64,000 bases of DNA from JAGVPT01 sp049578505 (GTDB lineage: Bacteria; Bacteroidota; Ignavibacteria; UBA10030; UBA8401). The number at the start of each line of letters is the position of its first letter. Positions within the stretch are counted from its first letter, which is position 1. Location: NCBI GenBank assembly GCA_049578505.1, contig JBAUMC010000049.1, positions 1 through 64,000 on the forward strand, in the 5' to 3' direction. Shown piece by piece: positions 44,765 to 52,983 of this stretch. The translations under genes were made by a program, and so were the position numbers. The notes below the pieces were generated by a model. The model was given only the letters and a program-made list of their open reading frames with translations. It was not told the origin of the DNA and made no database searches.

Positions 44765-45214
44765 TCATCCCTTGCTTTCCACCATAACCGTCACCGGGCC
44801 ATCGTTGATTAGCTCGACATCCATCATCGCACGAAAAAGACCGGTTGCCACTCGATCGTTCCCAAGCTCTTGTCTCAAATGATCGACGAATACATTATAG
44901 AGGGGTTCTGCCTCCTCCGGAGGCGCTGCGTCGATAAAACTTGGCCGATTTCCTTTCCGTGTATCTCCGTACAACGTGAACTGCGAAACAGCAAGCACCG
45001 ATCCACCCACATCGCGCACCGATAAATTCATTTTCCGCTGGTTGTCCTCAAAAATTCTCAACGCGCAGCATTTTTCGGCGACGAACCGGGCATTCTCAGT
45101 CGTGTCGCCGGCTTTAATTCCGAGGAATATCAGCAACCCCTTTTCGATCGAGCTGTGCATTTTCCCGTCAATGGCAACGCTCGCTCTTGAAACACGCTGA
45201 ATCAACGCTCTCAT
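44765..45214 (-). CDS. dtd: D-aminoacyl-tRNA deacylase
   Basis: Removes D-amino acids from tRNA. From ATG 45214 it is 149 residues, the family length, with SQFTL (77-81) and the Gly-cisPro motif NDGPVT (137-142). A longer frame to 45247 exists, but ATG 45214 overlaps the prmC stop in an ATGA, a standard coupling, and begins with the family start MRALIQRVSRASV. Confidence 0.95.
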   Translation of the reverse strand: MRALIQRVSRASVAIDGKMHSSIEKGLLIFLGIKAGDTTENARFVAEKCCALRIFEDNQRKMNLSVRDVGGSVLAVSQFTLYGDTRKGNRPSFIDAAPPEEAEPLYNVFVDHLRQELGNDRVATGLFRAMMDVELINDGPVTVMVESKG

Positions 45215-46116
45215 CTCGTTTCCCGAAATTGTGTCGCCACCAAGCACCGATGATTTCCACCGTAATCGCTAAGCATTTGAACGCTGCTCCATCCCGCCTC
45301 GGTAAATATTTTTTGCACGGACGTCGATTGATTATACGCATGCTCAACAAAAATTGCTCCCTCCGTCTCAAGGAATAACCTTCCGATCTCTGCAATCCTT
45401 CGATAAAAGCTGAAGCCGTCCCCCTCGTCTGTCAATGCAGACGACGGCTCAAATTCCCTGATTTCCGGCTGAAGGGCCTCGAATTCCACCTTTGAAATGT
45501 ATGGAGGATTCGAGACGACAAAATGAAATTTCGAAGTAAAGTCTGATCCTGAGATTCTAAATAAATCTTGGACCGATAGTGTTATTCTCTTTTCCACCCC
45601 GTTTTTTTGTGCGTTGATCCGGGCAACATCGACAGCATCAGAACTTTTATCGAATGCCACGACCGAAACATTGTCCAACAATGCTGCGAGGGAAACAGCA
45701 ATGCACCCGCTTCCGGTACCGAGATCAAGGATCCGCAAAGGTTGGCCTAAGAAATGTTCTTTTGCATAGCGGACAACTTGTTCAACCAGTACTTCGGTCT
45801 CGGGGCGCGGGATCAATACTCGCCGGTCGACGATAAATTCCAGTCCCATGAATTCTGCCGTCCCGACGATATACTGCAACGGTTCATGCTGCAGACGCCG
45901 CTGCAGCAAACCTTTGAACTCAGAAAGTTCTCTTTCCGTCAAAGGCTTGTCGAAACTCGTGTAGAGCTGAATCCGTTTGAGGTTCAGAACGTGACAAAGG
46001 AGCAACTCGATAGTCAGGCGTGATTCATCAAACCCCTTCTCCGAAAGATACGACGTTCCCCATTGAAGCATTTCAAGAATTGTCCAAACTCTTTTTGGAA
46101 CCGGAGCAACAGCCAA
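45211..46116 (-). CDS. prmC: Release factor glutamine methyltransferase
   Basis: Methylates the Gln of the GGQ motif in release factors RF1 and RF2. The 301 residues comprise an N-terminal helical RF-binding domain and an AdoMet domain with motif I DLGTGSG (131-137) and the NPPY motif at 203-206. The segment LIPRPETEVLVE (101-112) is the PrmC signature. Overlaps dtd by 4 bp; 3 bp after the hypothetical upstream gene. No prfA is beside it. Confidence 0.95.
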   Translation of the reverse strand: MAVAPVPKRVWTILEMLQWGTSYLSEKGFDESRLTIELLLCHVLNLKRIQLYTSFDKPLTERELSEFKGLLQRRLQHEPLQYIVGTAEFMGLEFIVDRRVLIPRPETEVLVEQVVRYAKEHFLGQPLRILDLGTGSGCIAVSLAALLDNVSVVAFDKSSDAVDVARINAQKNGVEKRITLSVQDLFRISGSDFTSKFHFVVSNPPYISKVEFEALQPEIREFEPSSALTDEGDGFSFYRRIAEIGRLFLETEGAIFVEHAYNQSTSVQKIFTEAGWSSVQMLSDYGGNHRCLVATQFRETR

Positions 46117-46119
46117 AAA

Positions 46120-46689
46120 CTACTTCTTTCTATTTTTTGCGGAGAATTTCCGCTTCGACATTTTTTTTGCAGCCTTGCCCGATGTTTTTTGATTTTTTCG
46201 GGTTATCGCGATGGCAGCTTTCTTCTTTTCGGCAACGGAGGGCTTCTGGTTGCTCGGTATCCCGCGAATTGGTGATGCCGATCCGCTTTCATAAAGAGCC
46301 GAATCTCCAAACTCCTCGCCTAATTCTTCCATCGAAATGGCGGCATCTAGAGCATCAATACTTTCAACGTTGCTACCAACCGATGGAAACGGAATACGGC
46401 GCAGTTTCACTTTTTGATTTTCGGAAAAGCCGAGCTTTTCCGTTTCCTCATCCTCGAAATAATCGTCCGCGTATGGATCGCGGCCCTTAGATGAAGACTT
46501 TTCGCTTATAAACTCGAAACGTTTGTCCCCTTCGAGCAAGCATTCAAAATCTGCCATGAGCGACGGAACCTCAAAATTATTCGTCTTCCCTTCTTTTACC
46601 ATCGCACTCCACACCTGATTCACAGGAACGACAATTTCTTTCCGATTACCGAGGTATCGTTCAGTCTGTTTGAGAAGACGCTCGTACAT
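46120..46689 (-). CDS. Hypothetical protein with HARE-HTH-like start and basic tail
   Basis: Protein of 189 residues, not confidently recognised. Residues 1-65 (YLGNRKEIVVPVNQVWSAMV..., ending DFECLLEGDKRFEFI) resemble the HARE-HTH domain of RNA polymerase delta (RpoE of Firmicutes): a helix, a short conserved turn and a DxRF ending. A Ser/Asp/Glu-rich linker follows and the last ~35 residues are Lys-rich (KKAAIAITRKNQKTSGKAAKK), like a nucleic-acid-binding tail. In Firmicutes delta the tail is acidic, so function may differ. It is 3 bp upstream of prmC. A weak promoter candidate (TTGATT-16-TAAATT) precedes it. Confidence 0.55.
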   Translation of the reverse strand: MYERLLKQTERYLGNRKEIVVPVNQVWSAMVKEGKTNNFEVPSLMADFECLLEGDKRFEFISEKSSSKGRDPYADDYFEDEETEKLGFSENQKVKLRRIPFPSVGSNVESIDALDAAISMEELGEEFGDSALYESGSASPIRGIPSNQKPSVAEKKKAAIAITRKNQKTSGKAAKKMSKRKFSAKNRKK

Positions 46690-47036
46690 ACATGTTTTCT
46701 CGATTGTCAGTCGAATGGATGGGACACACTTCTTTGCGCAAATTTACAAGAAGTTTTTTGAAAATCAAGCAATGGATCTGTAAGGTACTGGCTCAATCTG
46801 TCATTCCCGCGAAAGCGGGAATCCGAATATTCATTTTTTACTACACAATGGATGCCCACTTTTCCCTAAGGGATGCCTTCGGCACGTGGGCATGACAATC
46901 TTTTTCTCAAATTGAGCCGCTACTATCTGTCAGACACTGGAGAATTTTTCGCGGCTTGGCGTCCTCAGCGTCCTTTGCGGCTTCCTTTTAGCCGCCAAGT
47001 ACGTGATGATTACCAAGAGAGTTACGACGCGATTAG
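46690..47036. other. Intergenic region with repeat copy B
   Basis: This is 347 bp between the hypothetical gene (starts 46689) and the amidohydrolase gene (stop at 47037). It holds repeat copy B (46788-46920), a GC-rich stretch reading GGCGTCCTCAGCGTCC (46955-46970) of the type seen as simple dispersed repeats in many genomes, and a GCGGC...GCCGC hairpin (about 46976-46994). No gene seen. Confidence 0.6.
46788..46920. repeat. Palindromic intergenic repeat, copy B
   Basis: Ends CTGGCTCAATCTG (46788-46800) and CAAATTGAGCC (46908-46918) match copy A with one or two changes. The inside (CATTCCCGCGAAAGCGGGAAT, GGATGCC..., CACGTGGGCATGACA) is closely similar to copy A but ~20 bp shorter. Both are preceded by GTAC. 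Confidence 0.75.
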
Positions 47037-48818
47037 CTAGCGGCTCTCTGCCGAGTATTCAACTTTGCCTCCAACAATTGAAGTGACCACGCTTGTGGAG
47101 AGTATTTCCATGGGCGGAATTGTCATAATATCTTTTGTCAGGATAACAAGGTCCGCAAGTTTTCCTTTCTCGATCGAACCTTTCTCATTCTCGGCAAATT
47201 CAGCGTATGCCCCCCAGATCGTGAACGCACGCAATGCTTCTTCGCGAGTCATTTTCTGATCGGCATACCATCCGTTGTTAAAGGCTGACGAATCTTTGAT
47301 CCCGTCGGCTGAGAGCTGAAACGAACGTGCGACGTCATCCGCGTTATGCGGAATGCCGTTTCGGTCTTGCCGAGTAATTGCAGCATAGAACCCCAGCAGC
47401 GGGTTAGGGCTCTCGACAGGAAAATCAGATCCGGCCGGAATAATGTTCCCATCATCCAGCAGGGACCGCCAAGCATACGCACCGCGAATGCGCACCGGTC
47501 CGAGACGCGCCTCTGCCCATCGCATATCGGAGGTGCAATGTGTCGGTTGCATACTGGGAATGATCCCGAGCTTTTTAAAACGAGGGATATCAGTGGGATC
47601 TAGTATTTGGGCATGTTCGATACGAAAGCGGGCATCATGCGCCCGTGCATTGTTCTGTTGAAATGCCTCTTCGTAAGCATTCAGCACAATATTATTTGCG
47701 CGATCCCCGATTGCGTGGGTGCAGAGTTGAAAACCGTGTGCGAGCGCCTCCGACGCAACCATGCGAATTGATTTGAACGAATTGACTGTCAGGCCGCGAT
47801 TCCCCGGGTCATCGCTATAGGGCTCAATAAGCGCTGCACCACGGGAACCAAGGGCGCCGTCCATATACATTTTGATGGCGCGCACCGTCAAAAAATGCCG
47901 ACGAGTATCGATGAATGGCCCCGTCAACAAAAAATGGTGCCACAAGTCGCCGTCGCCGCCGATAGCGGCATACACTCGGATAGGAAGGCTATTATTCTCC
48001 TGCATTTCTTTATAGACCGAATAATCCTCTTCGTCAACCCACATATCGTGAACGCTTGTCAACCCGAACTTCAGACATTCCTGTAAAGCGATGGAAATTG
48101 CATGCTGAGTTTCTTCTTTTGTATAAGGCGGAACGCTCCTCATCACGATACTGACAGCATTGTCAATAAATATGCCGGTCGGTTTTCCATCAGGATCGCG
48201 CACAATGCGGCCGCCTTCGACATCCGCGATCCCTGCACCCGATCCACCAGCTGCCTCAACGATAGAGAGAGCCTTTGAATTCAGCCATATCGCGTGGCCG
48301 TCGACCCGAAAAAGAACCACTGGATTGTTCGGCGCACTTTTGTCCAGCATGGACGCAGTAGGAAACGGCCTCTCCTTTTTTTTGCTTGGCCAGTTATTTT
48401 GATCCCAGCCGCGTCCCCGGATCCATTCTCCCGGTTTTAGCGACGACGCTTTCTTTGCGACCATTTCTGCAATCTGTTGAACAGATGTCGTTCCTAAAAG
48501 ATTCAGCTCAACAAGGCTTGATCCTAATCCGCTCACATGCCCATGCGAATCGATGAACCCCGGAACGACAGTTTTCCCTCCGGCATCAAAAATCTTTTCC
48601 GCAGTGTAACGCTTCTTCAATTCGTCCGCCGTGCCGACTGCGGCGATTTTGTCGCCGCGAATTGCGATCGCATCGGCAACCGAATTTTGAGCGTCCACGG
48701 TGTACACTTTTGCATTGATAATCAGCATATCTGCCTGCTGCGTTGTGGAAGTAATGAACCAAACGAATACGGCTAATCCGCCGATAACGAGAATTGATAG
48801 GGGGAGAACATTTTTCAT
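47037..48818 (-). CDS. Membrane-anchored amidohydrolase (YtcJ-like)
   Basis: Metal-dependent hydrolase of 593 residues from the amidohydrolase superfamily, YtcJ/D-aminoacylase-like (Amidohydro_3) group. An N-terminal membrane helix (about 6-24, LSILVIGGLAVFVWFITS) anchors or exports it. The barrel motif DSHGHVSGLG supplies two His, LCTHAIGDRANN and RIEHAQILDP the others, and SDFPVESPNP the metal Asp. A C-terminal beta domain ends the protein (KGKLADLVILTKD). Substrate unknown: N-acyl-amino acids or an amide. It stands alone, with a 241-bp divergent region upstream shared with mazG. Confidence 0.85.
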   Translation of the reverse strand: MKNVLPLSILVIGGLAVFVWFITSTTQQADMLIINAKVYTVDAQNSVADAIAIRGDKIAAVGTADELKKRYTAEKIFDAGGKTVVPGFIDSHGHVSGLGSSLVELNLLGTTSVQQIAEMVAKKASSLKPGEWIRGRGWDQNNWPSKKKERPFPTASMLDKSAPNNPVVLFRVDGHAIWLNSKALSIVEAAGGSGAGIADVEGGRIVRDPDGKPTGIFIDNAVSIVMRSVPPYTKEETQHAISIALQECLKFGLTSVHDMWVDEEDYSVYKEMQENNSLPIRVYAAIGGDGDLWHHFLLTGPFIDTRRHFLTVRAIKMYMDGALGSRGAALIEPYSDDPGNRGLTVNSFKSIRMVASEALAHGFQLCTHAIGDRANNIVLNAYEEAFQQNNARAHDARFRIEHAQILDPTDIPRFKKLGIIPSMQPTHCTSDMRWAEARLGPVRIRGAYAWRSLLDDGNIIPAGSDFPVESPNPLLGFYAAITRQDRNGIPHNADDVARSFQLSADGIKDSSAFNNGWYADQKMTREEALRAFTIWGAYAEFAENEKGSIEKGKLADLVILTKDIMTIPPMEILSTSVVTSIVGGKVEYSAESR

Positions 48819-48963
48819 TCGAATTTCATTATGGTCTATGAATAGAACGTCAGTAGTATGGGGAAATATAAATAAGAAGCCGTAAAAAAGCTACCACACA
48901 ATTGTCCCGCGGGCGTTGTGCCTACACAAGCACGATGCTCCGATAAATGGCTCCGCTCAATTT

Positions 48964-48984
48964 GCAAGATGGCTGACATCTTGC
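48964..48984. other. 8-bp perfect hairpin between divergent genes
   Basis: GCAAGATG (48964-48971) and CATCTTGC (48977-48984) with loop GCTGA, upstream of the mazG promoter. It could be an operator or just a hairpin; no partner repeat was seen. Confidence 0.4.
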
Positions 48985-49005
48985 GACTTCGCTCCATTCC
49001 TCGAT

Positions 49006-49034
49006 TTGCATCGCTTAACTATTTTCTCTATGTT
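49006..49034 (+). promoter_or_regulatory. Predicted mazG promoter
   Basis: Plus strand: -35 TTGCAT (49006-49011), 17 bp, -10 TATGTT (49029-49034). The mazG ATG at 49060 is 25 bp further, with an AAGGA ribosome site before it. Confidence 0.45.
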
Positions 49035-49059
49035 GAAACTATATTGAAAGGATTTTAAA

Positions 49060-49824
49060 ATGAGCACCGACGAGGAATTTAAACGGCTTCTCGATATTGT
49101 AAAGCGCTTGCGAACGGAATGCCCCTGGGATCGCGAACAAACCCACGAGTCGCTCCGCCAGAGCTTTATCGAAGAAACGTACGAAGCAATAGAGGCCATT
49201 GACGATGGCGATTGGAACGAACTGAAGGTCGAGCTTGGCGATGTTCTTCTCCACATCGCTCTTCAAAGCGCCATTGCGGAAGAGCGGAACGAATTCACGA
49301 CAGAAGATGTGCTCCGCAACATCAATGATAAACTTACCAGACGGCATCCGCACATTTTTCGCGAAAAGTCCAGCATCGACCTAACAACGCAAAAACGCGA
49401 CTGGGAAAAAATAAAATTATCGGAGGGACGGCACTCAGTCGTTGAAGGAGTGCCGAAGGAAATGCCGGCGCTGCTTCGTGCGCTCCGCTTGCAGGAAAAA
49501 GCGTCAAAGGTAGGGTTCGACTGGAGCAAAAGCGAAGAGGTATGGAAGAAGGTCGAAGAAGAGCTTCAAGAACTGCATAATGCAGCGGAGCAGGAGGAAC
49601 AAGAGAAAATTTCTGATGAGTTTGGCGATGTCCTTTTCTCCCTCGTGAATTACGCCCGATTCCTTCACCTCGATCCCGAATACGCCCTCCGAAAAACCTC
49701 GAACAAATTTATCAAGCGCTTCAACTACATCGAAGATCAGCTCAGGAAGGAACAAAAAGATATCTACGCCACAACCCTTGCGGAAATGGACGCTCTCTGG
49801 AACAAAGCGAAAGAACAGACGTGA
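49060..49824 (+). CDS. mazG: Nucleoside triphosphate pyrophosphohydrolase MazG
   Basis: Hydrolyses (d)NTPs to monophosphate and pyrophosphate; guards against stress by lowering (p)ppGpp or damaged nucleotides. The 254 residues form two tandem MazG domains: the first with CPWDREQTHESLRQSFIEE and ELGDVLLHIALQ, the second with EEELQELHNAAEQEEQEK and DEFGDVLFSLVNYARFL, each with the metal-binding EExxE...ExxD pattern. First plus-strand gene after 49 kb of minus-strand genes. Its TGA (49822-49824) directly abuts the phoH stop codon (49825-49827), so the convergent genes have no spacer. Confidence 0.95.
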   Translation: MSTDEEFKRLLDIVKRLRTECPWDREQTHESLRQSFIEETYEAIEAIDDGDWNELKVELGDVLLHIALQSAIAEERNEFTTEDVLRNINDKLTRRHPHIFREKSSIDLTTQKRDWEKIKLSEGRHSVVEGVPKEMPALLRALRLQEKASKVGFDWSKSEEVWKKVEEELQELHNAAEQEEQEKISDEFGDVLFSLVNYARFLHLDPEYALRKTSNKFIKRFNYIEDQLRKEQKDIYATTLAEMDALWNKAKEQT

Positions 49825-50796
49825 TTATCTCGACCCGTTTTCAAGCCTGCCGCTAAACTTACCGTACGCGTCGATAATGTCTTTTACCAAACGATGGCGC
49901 ACGACATCGTTTCGATCGAAATACGCAAAAGCGATTCCCTCGATATCCTGCAGCACTTCTTGAATTTGAACCAGCCCTGATGTAGCCTTGGCTGGTAAAT
50001 CAATCTGCGTCACATCACCCGTAATGATCGCTTTCGAATTATCGCCGAGCCGCGTGAGAAACATCTTCATCTGCATCGCAGTGGCATTCTGGGCTTCATC
50101 GAGAATCAGGAATGCATTGTTGAGGGTCCGTCCTCTCATGTAGGCGAGCGGCACAATTTCAATGATGCGTCGCTCCATGTAGGTTTTCAGTTTTTCAGAC
50201 GGCAGCATATCGTCGAGGGCATCGTACAACGGGCGGAGATAAGGGTCTACTTTTTCTTTCAGGTCGCCGGGTAAAAATCCCAAATTCTCACCCGCTTCAA
50301 CCGCCGGTCTCGCCAGCACAATTTTACTCACTTCGCGGTTCTTGAGATTGGCAACCGCCATCGCCACAGCGAGATATGTTTTCCCGGTACCTGCCGGGCC
50401 GATAGCAAAAACGATATCGTTTGTTTGAACCCGTCTAATATATTCTCTCTGCCCGGATGTTTTTGCCTTGATGATCGCGTTCTTGGTGAATAGGACGATT
50501 GAGTCCATTTCGTCTTTCGGAATCTGCGCCCGGAGCTGTGTTTGAGACGGCGAATCGACTGCGACAAGGTCAAGCACGGTGTCGACGTCGTTCGATGTGA
50601 GGGCGCCATTTTTCGAAAGAAGAAATGTCAGCTCTTTAAATACTCGTTCAATTTGTTGAACTTCGGAAGGTTCACCTCGAAGCATGATATTTTCTCCGCG
50701 CACGATAATATCTGCATCGAATCGATCTTCAATGAGCTGGAGATGGCGGTCGTTAATACCAAGGAGAGAGAATGCATCAACCCCTTCAATCTTCAT
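49825..50796 (-). CDS. phoH: PhoH-family ATPase
   Basis: PhoH/YbeZ-type P-loop ATPase, linked with RNA metabolism and, in many bacteria, with YbeY. From ATG 50796 it is 323 residues: an N-terminal KH-like domain (about 1-75), a P-loop GPAGTGKT (133-140) and Walker B FLILDEAQNAT. A frame extended to TTG 50838 exists, but it has no ribosome site; a GGTAG site 9 bases before ATG 50796 is acceptable, though a better GGAGGA lies about 20 bases upstream, so the start is not certain. The ybeY gene lies far away at 16.5 kb. Confidence 0.9.
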   Translation of the reverse strand: MKIEGVDAFSLLGINDRHLQLIEDRFDADIIVRGENIMLRGEPSEVQQIERVFKELTFLLSKNGALTSNDVDTVLDLVAVDSPSQTQLRAQIPKDEMDSIVLFTKNAIIKAKTSGQREYIRRVQTNDIVFAIGPAGTGKTYLAVAMAVANLKNREVSKIVLARPAVEAGENLGFLPGDLKEKVDPYLRPLYDALDDMLPSEKLKTYMERRIIEIVPLAYMRGRTLNNAFLILDEAQNATAMQMKMFLTRLGDNSKAIITGDVTQIDLPAKATSGLVQIQEVLQDIEGIAFAYFDRNDVVRHRLVKDIIDAYGKFSGRLENGSR

Positions 50797-50837
50797 TTTT
50801 TTTTCTACCGTAGTTCGTCCTCCTTCCAAAAGATCCA

Positions 50838-50882
50838 AAAAACGAAAAGTCCTTCAACTCGATGTACGTCGAGGGAAGGACT
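50838..50882 (-). terminator. Terminator of LysM-protein gene
   Basis: Minus strand: AGTCCTTC/GAAGGACT (50875-50882 with 50849-50856) with an inner CTCGA/TCGAG stem, followed by a TTTTCGTTTTTT tract (50840-50848). An additional small hairpin (TTGATGA-TAAC-TCATCAA, 50889-50906) lies just before it. Confidence 0.75.
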
Positions 50883-50923
50883 CTTCCGTTGATGATAACT
50901 CATCAAAACTTCAGTCGTACTCC

Positions 50924-51688
50924 TTATTTTGTACCGGTCCGTTTTTTCGCCCAGTACCTGTGCTCTGCCTTCTTCTCTGCATCCGTCAACGATCCGGCGG
51001 TCGGTATCTTCAGCCTTTGCCCCTTGTGAATAATATCAGGGTCTTTGATCTGATCCCGGTTTCCCTGCCAAATCTTTGGCCACATAAACGGATTGTTATA
51101 GATGTCTTTCTTCTTCGAGATATTCCACAAACAATCGCGGTTTCTCTGCCATGAACCGACGACATAGGTCTTCTCCAGACTTGCTATAAACTCAGGTTTG
51201 GCAAGTGCGTCGCGCAACCCGTTGATCTTCTGTTGTAGAGCCTGAAGCCTGTCGTGGTACTCCTCCAATGCGGCTAGCTTCGACTTCTTAAGGTCGTCTA
51301 ATTTTGCCTGCACAGAATCAATCTCGGATTTCCTCGCGTAGAGATCCTGATTCGACAGTCGTGCCAGCTCGTTAATCCAGTTTTCGAGGGCGGCGAGTTG
51401 AGCATCGTATGCCTTGCGCACTTCATCGCTTGCACCCGTCATCGCCTTCGTCTCGTTTGCTGTGGTCTCTATTTTTTGATTCAGCGAGGCAAGCATGGCT
51501 TTGAGGCTGTCAATATCCTTATTGAGCTGAGTAAGTGTCTTTTTCAAGCTGTCGCGCTGTGCTGTGTAATCTGTAATCTCTTTCTGCCATTCTTCCTTCG
51601 TAATCTTGGTTTGCGCGAAAACAGAAGACCCGCCCGCCGAGACAATTGCAAAGATAAAGCCCGAAATAATTAATTTTCTAAAATTCAT
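50924..51688 (-). CDS. Exported coiled-coil protein with LysM domain
   Basis: From ATG 51688 (AAGGAG ribosome site) it is 254 residues; a longer frame to 51712 exists but lacks a site. A signal peptide (MNFRKLIISGFIFAIVSAGGSSVFAQ) precedes a long coiled coil (about 35-175, several heptad runs such as QKEITDYTAQRDSLKKTLTQLNKD) and a C-terminal LysM peptidoglycan-binding domain (about 180-240: CLWNISKKKDIYNNPFMWPKIW). The most likely role is a periplasmic spacer or scaffold binding the cell wall. The lipoprotein gene directly upstream ends 20 bp before it. Confidence 0.8.
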   Translation of the reverse strand: MNFRKLIISGFIFAIVSAGGSSVFAQTKITKEEWQKEITDYTAQRDSLKKTLTQLNKDIDSLKAMLASLNQKIETTANETKAMTGASDEVRKAYDAQLAALENWINELARLSNQDLYARKSEIDSVQAKLDDLKKSKLAALEEYHDRLQALQQKINGLRDALAKPEFIASLEKTYVVGSWQRNRDCLWNISKKKDIYNNPFMWPKIWQGNRDQIKDPDIIHKGQRLKIPTAGSLTDAEKKAEHRYWAKKRTGTK

Positions 51689-51708
51689 GAGTGGCTCCTT
51701 CGATATAT

Positions 51709-51975
51709 TCATTGCTGGCTTTTTAAGCGCTCGCGTGTGGCATCTTGCTCTTTCATTGCCGTTGCAAGTTCAGCCTGCTTGTCAGCAATTTGTTTCTGCA
51801 AACTTGCCTTGTCGGCCTGCTTGGCATCTACCTCTTTTTGAAGCGATGCAACTTCAGACTTTAGCGCTTCCAACTGAGCGAGTTCATCATCGCTCGGTCC
51901 ACTGCTGCAACCCACGACGAATAATGTTGCCGCGAGGAAAGCCGCTCCTGCAAATAGCTTCAATGCTCTCTTCAT
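51709..51975 (-). CDS. Small coiled-coil lipoprotein
   Basis: Protein of 88 residues with a lipoprotein signal (MKRALKLFAGAAFLAATLFVVGC, lipobox VVGC, lipidated Cys at ~23), then a short Ser/Gly linker and a single coiled coil rich in Gln, Lys and Glu (ELAQLEALKSEVASLQKEVD...). Similar in plan to Braun's lipoprotein but without the C-terminal Lys for cross-linking; related by layout, not proved homologous. Gene has a consensus promoter (52035-52063) and shares an operon with the LysM protein. Confidence 0.85.
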   Translation of the reverse strand: MKRALKLFAGAAFLAATLFVVGCSSGPSDDELAQLEALKSEVASLQKEVDAKQADKASLQKQIADKQAELATAMKEQDATRERLKSQQ

Positions 51976-52034
51976 ATTTTACCTATATCCTGTGTGATGA
52001 GACGTTGCGGAAAATACTGATCTCTTCCCATCGA

Positions 52035-52063
52035 ATAATAACGAAATGGTTTAACGATGTCAA
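52035..52063 (-). promoter_or_regulatory. Consensus sigma70 promoter of lipoprotein-LysM operon
   Basis: Minus strand: -35 TTGACA (52058-52063), 17 bp, -10 TATTAT (52035-52040). Predicted start near 52028, about 53 bases before ATG 51975. Confidence 0.7.
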
Positions 52064-52238
52064 GGGAAAAAAACCGCTTTTGACCAGACTTGACTCCCGA
52101 CTTCTTAGTTATCTGTATCGTATTTACCCACGTTCGAGACCTGTCTTAAAAAAAATTAATCGCGATCCCTACATTTAGAGAGCTAGGTCGCGCATACCTC
52201 CTTATGGATAAAGCATGCCAACTTTAGTTCTCCGCTGA

Positions 52239-52961
52239 CTACATCAATCCCCTTTCTGCAAAGCTTGTGAACTCTGCACCTGCTATGATGATGTGGTCGT
52301 GCACGGGAATTCCGACAACCTTGCTAGCCTCCACGATTTGTTTTGTGATTGAAATGTCTTCCTGGCTCGGTTCAGGGTTTCCGCTCGGATGATTATGAAC
52401 TAAAATTATACTCGCGGCATGCTCGATGATTGCATGGCGAAACACTTCACGGGGATGTGTGAGCGATGAATTGAGCAACCCTTTTGTGATCGTGACTTCC
52501 CTTGTGATGTTATTTGCGCTATTGAGAAGTACGACAACGAAAATCTCTTGCGGAAGATCACGAAGTGTCGGCACAAAGTGTTTTGCAATGTCTGAGGGCG
52601 ATTTGATGACCCGGCGTTCTGGATCGGGGGAGGACTGAAGGCGGCGGGCAAGTTCAAAAGCGGCCGCAATGAGAACAGCGCGCGCGTCACCGATGCCCTT
52701 GAATCGCTTTAAATCGGCAACGCTCAGGCCGGCCAGCGATCGTAAAGTTTTATGTTCGACAAATAAAGTTTTGGCAAGGTCGATCGCGGTTACTTTCCCG
52801 CTCCCCGATCCGATCAGAATGGCAAGCAACTCAGCTTCAGTAAGAACTTCCGGTCCTTTGTTGATAAGCTTTTCACGCGGGCGTTCATTAAGAGGCCAGT
52901 CCTTAATTTTGGTGTGGTAGAACGAAGGTTCGTTTACTTTTCGATTCGATTCTTCAGCCAT
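52239..52961 (-). CDS. radC: RadC/JAB-domain protein
   Basis: Protein of 240 residues: an N-terminal UPF0758 helix-hairpin-helix part (KRFKGIGDARAVLIAA) and a JAB/MPN domain with the zinc-binding HNHPSG (His189, His191) and Asp202 in the following SQEDISI. The role in DNA repair is historic and weak; a link to competence or recombination is plausible. Lies between the lipoprotein gene and the receptor gene, both also minus strand. It starts 22 bp after the stop of the receptor gene. Confidence 0.92.
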   Translation of the reverse strand: MAEESNRKVNEPSFYHTKIKDWPLNERPREKLINKGPEVLTEAELLAILIGSGSGKVTAIDLAKTLFVEHKTLRSLAGLSVADLKRFKGIGDARAVLIAAAFELARRLQSSPDPERRVIKSPSDIAKHFVPTLRDLPQEIFVVVLLNSANNITREVTITKGLLNSSLTHPREVFRHAIIEHAASIILVHNHPSGNPEPSQEDISITKQIVEASKVVGIPVHDHIIIAGAEFTSFAERGLM

Positions 52962-52983
52962 AAGTCCCCCCTGGATGATTGTC

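Noticed and set aside
46950..46995. GC-rich GGCGTCCTCAGCGTCCTTTGCGGC stretch as a regulatory site
   Set aside because: It resembles simple dispersed repeats found in many genomes; no adjoining gene context explains a regulatory role.
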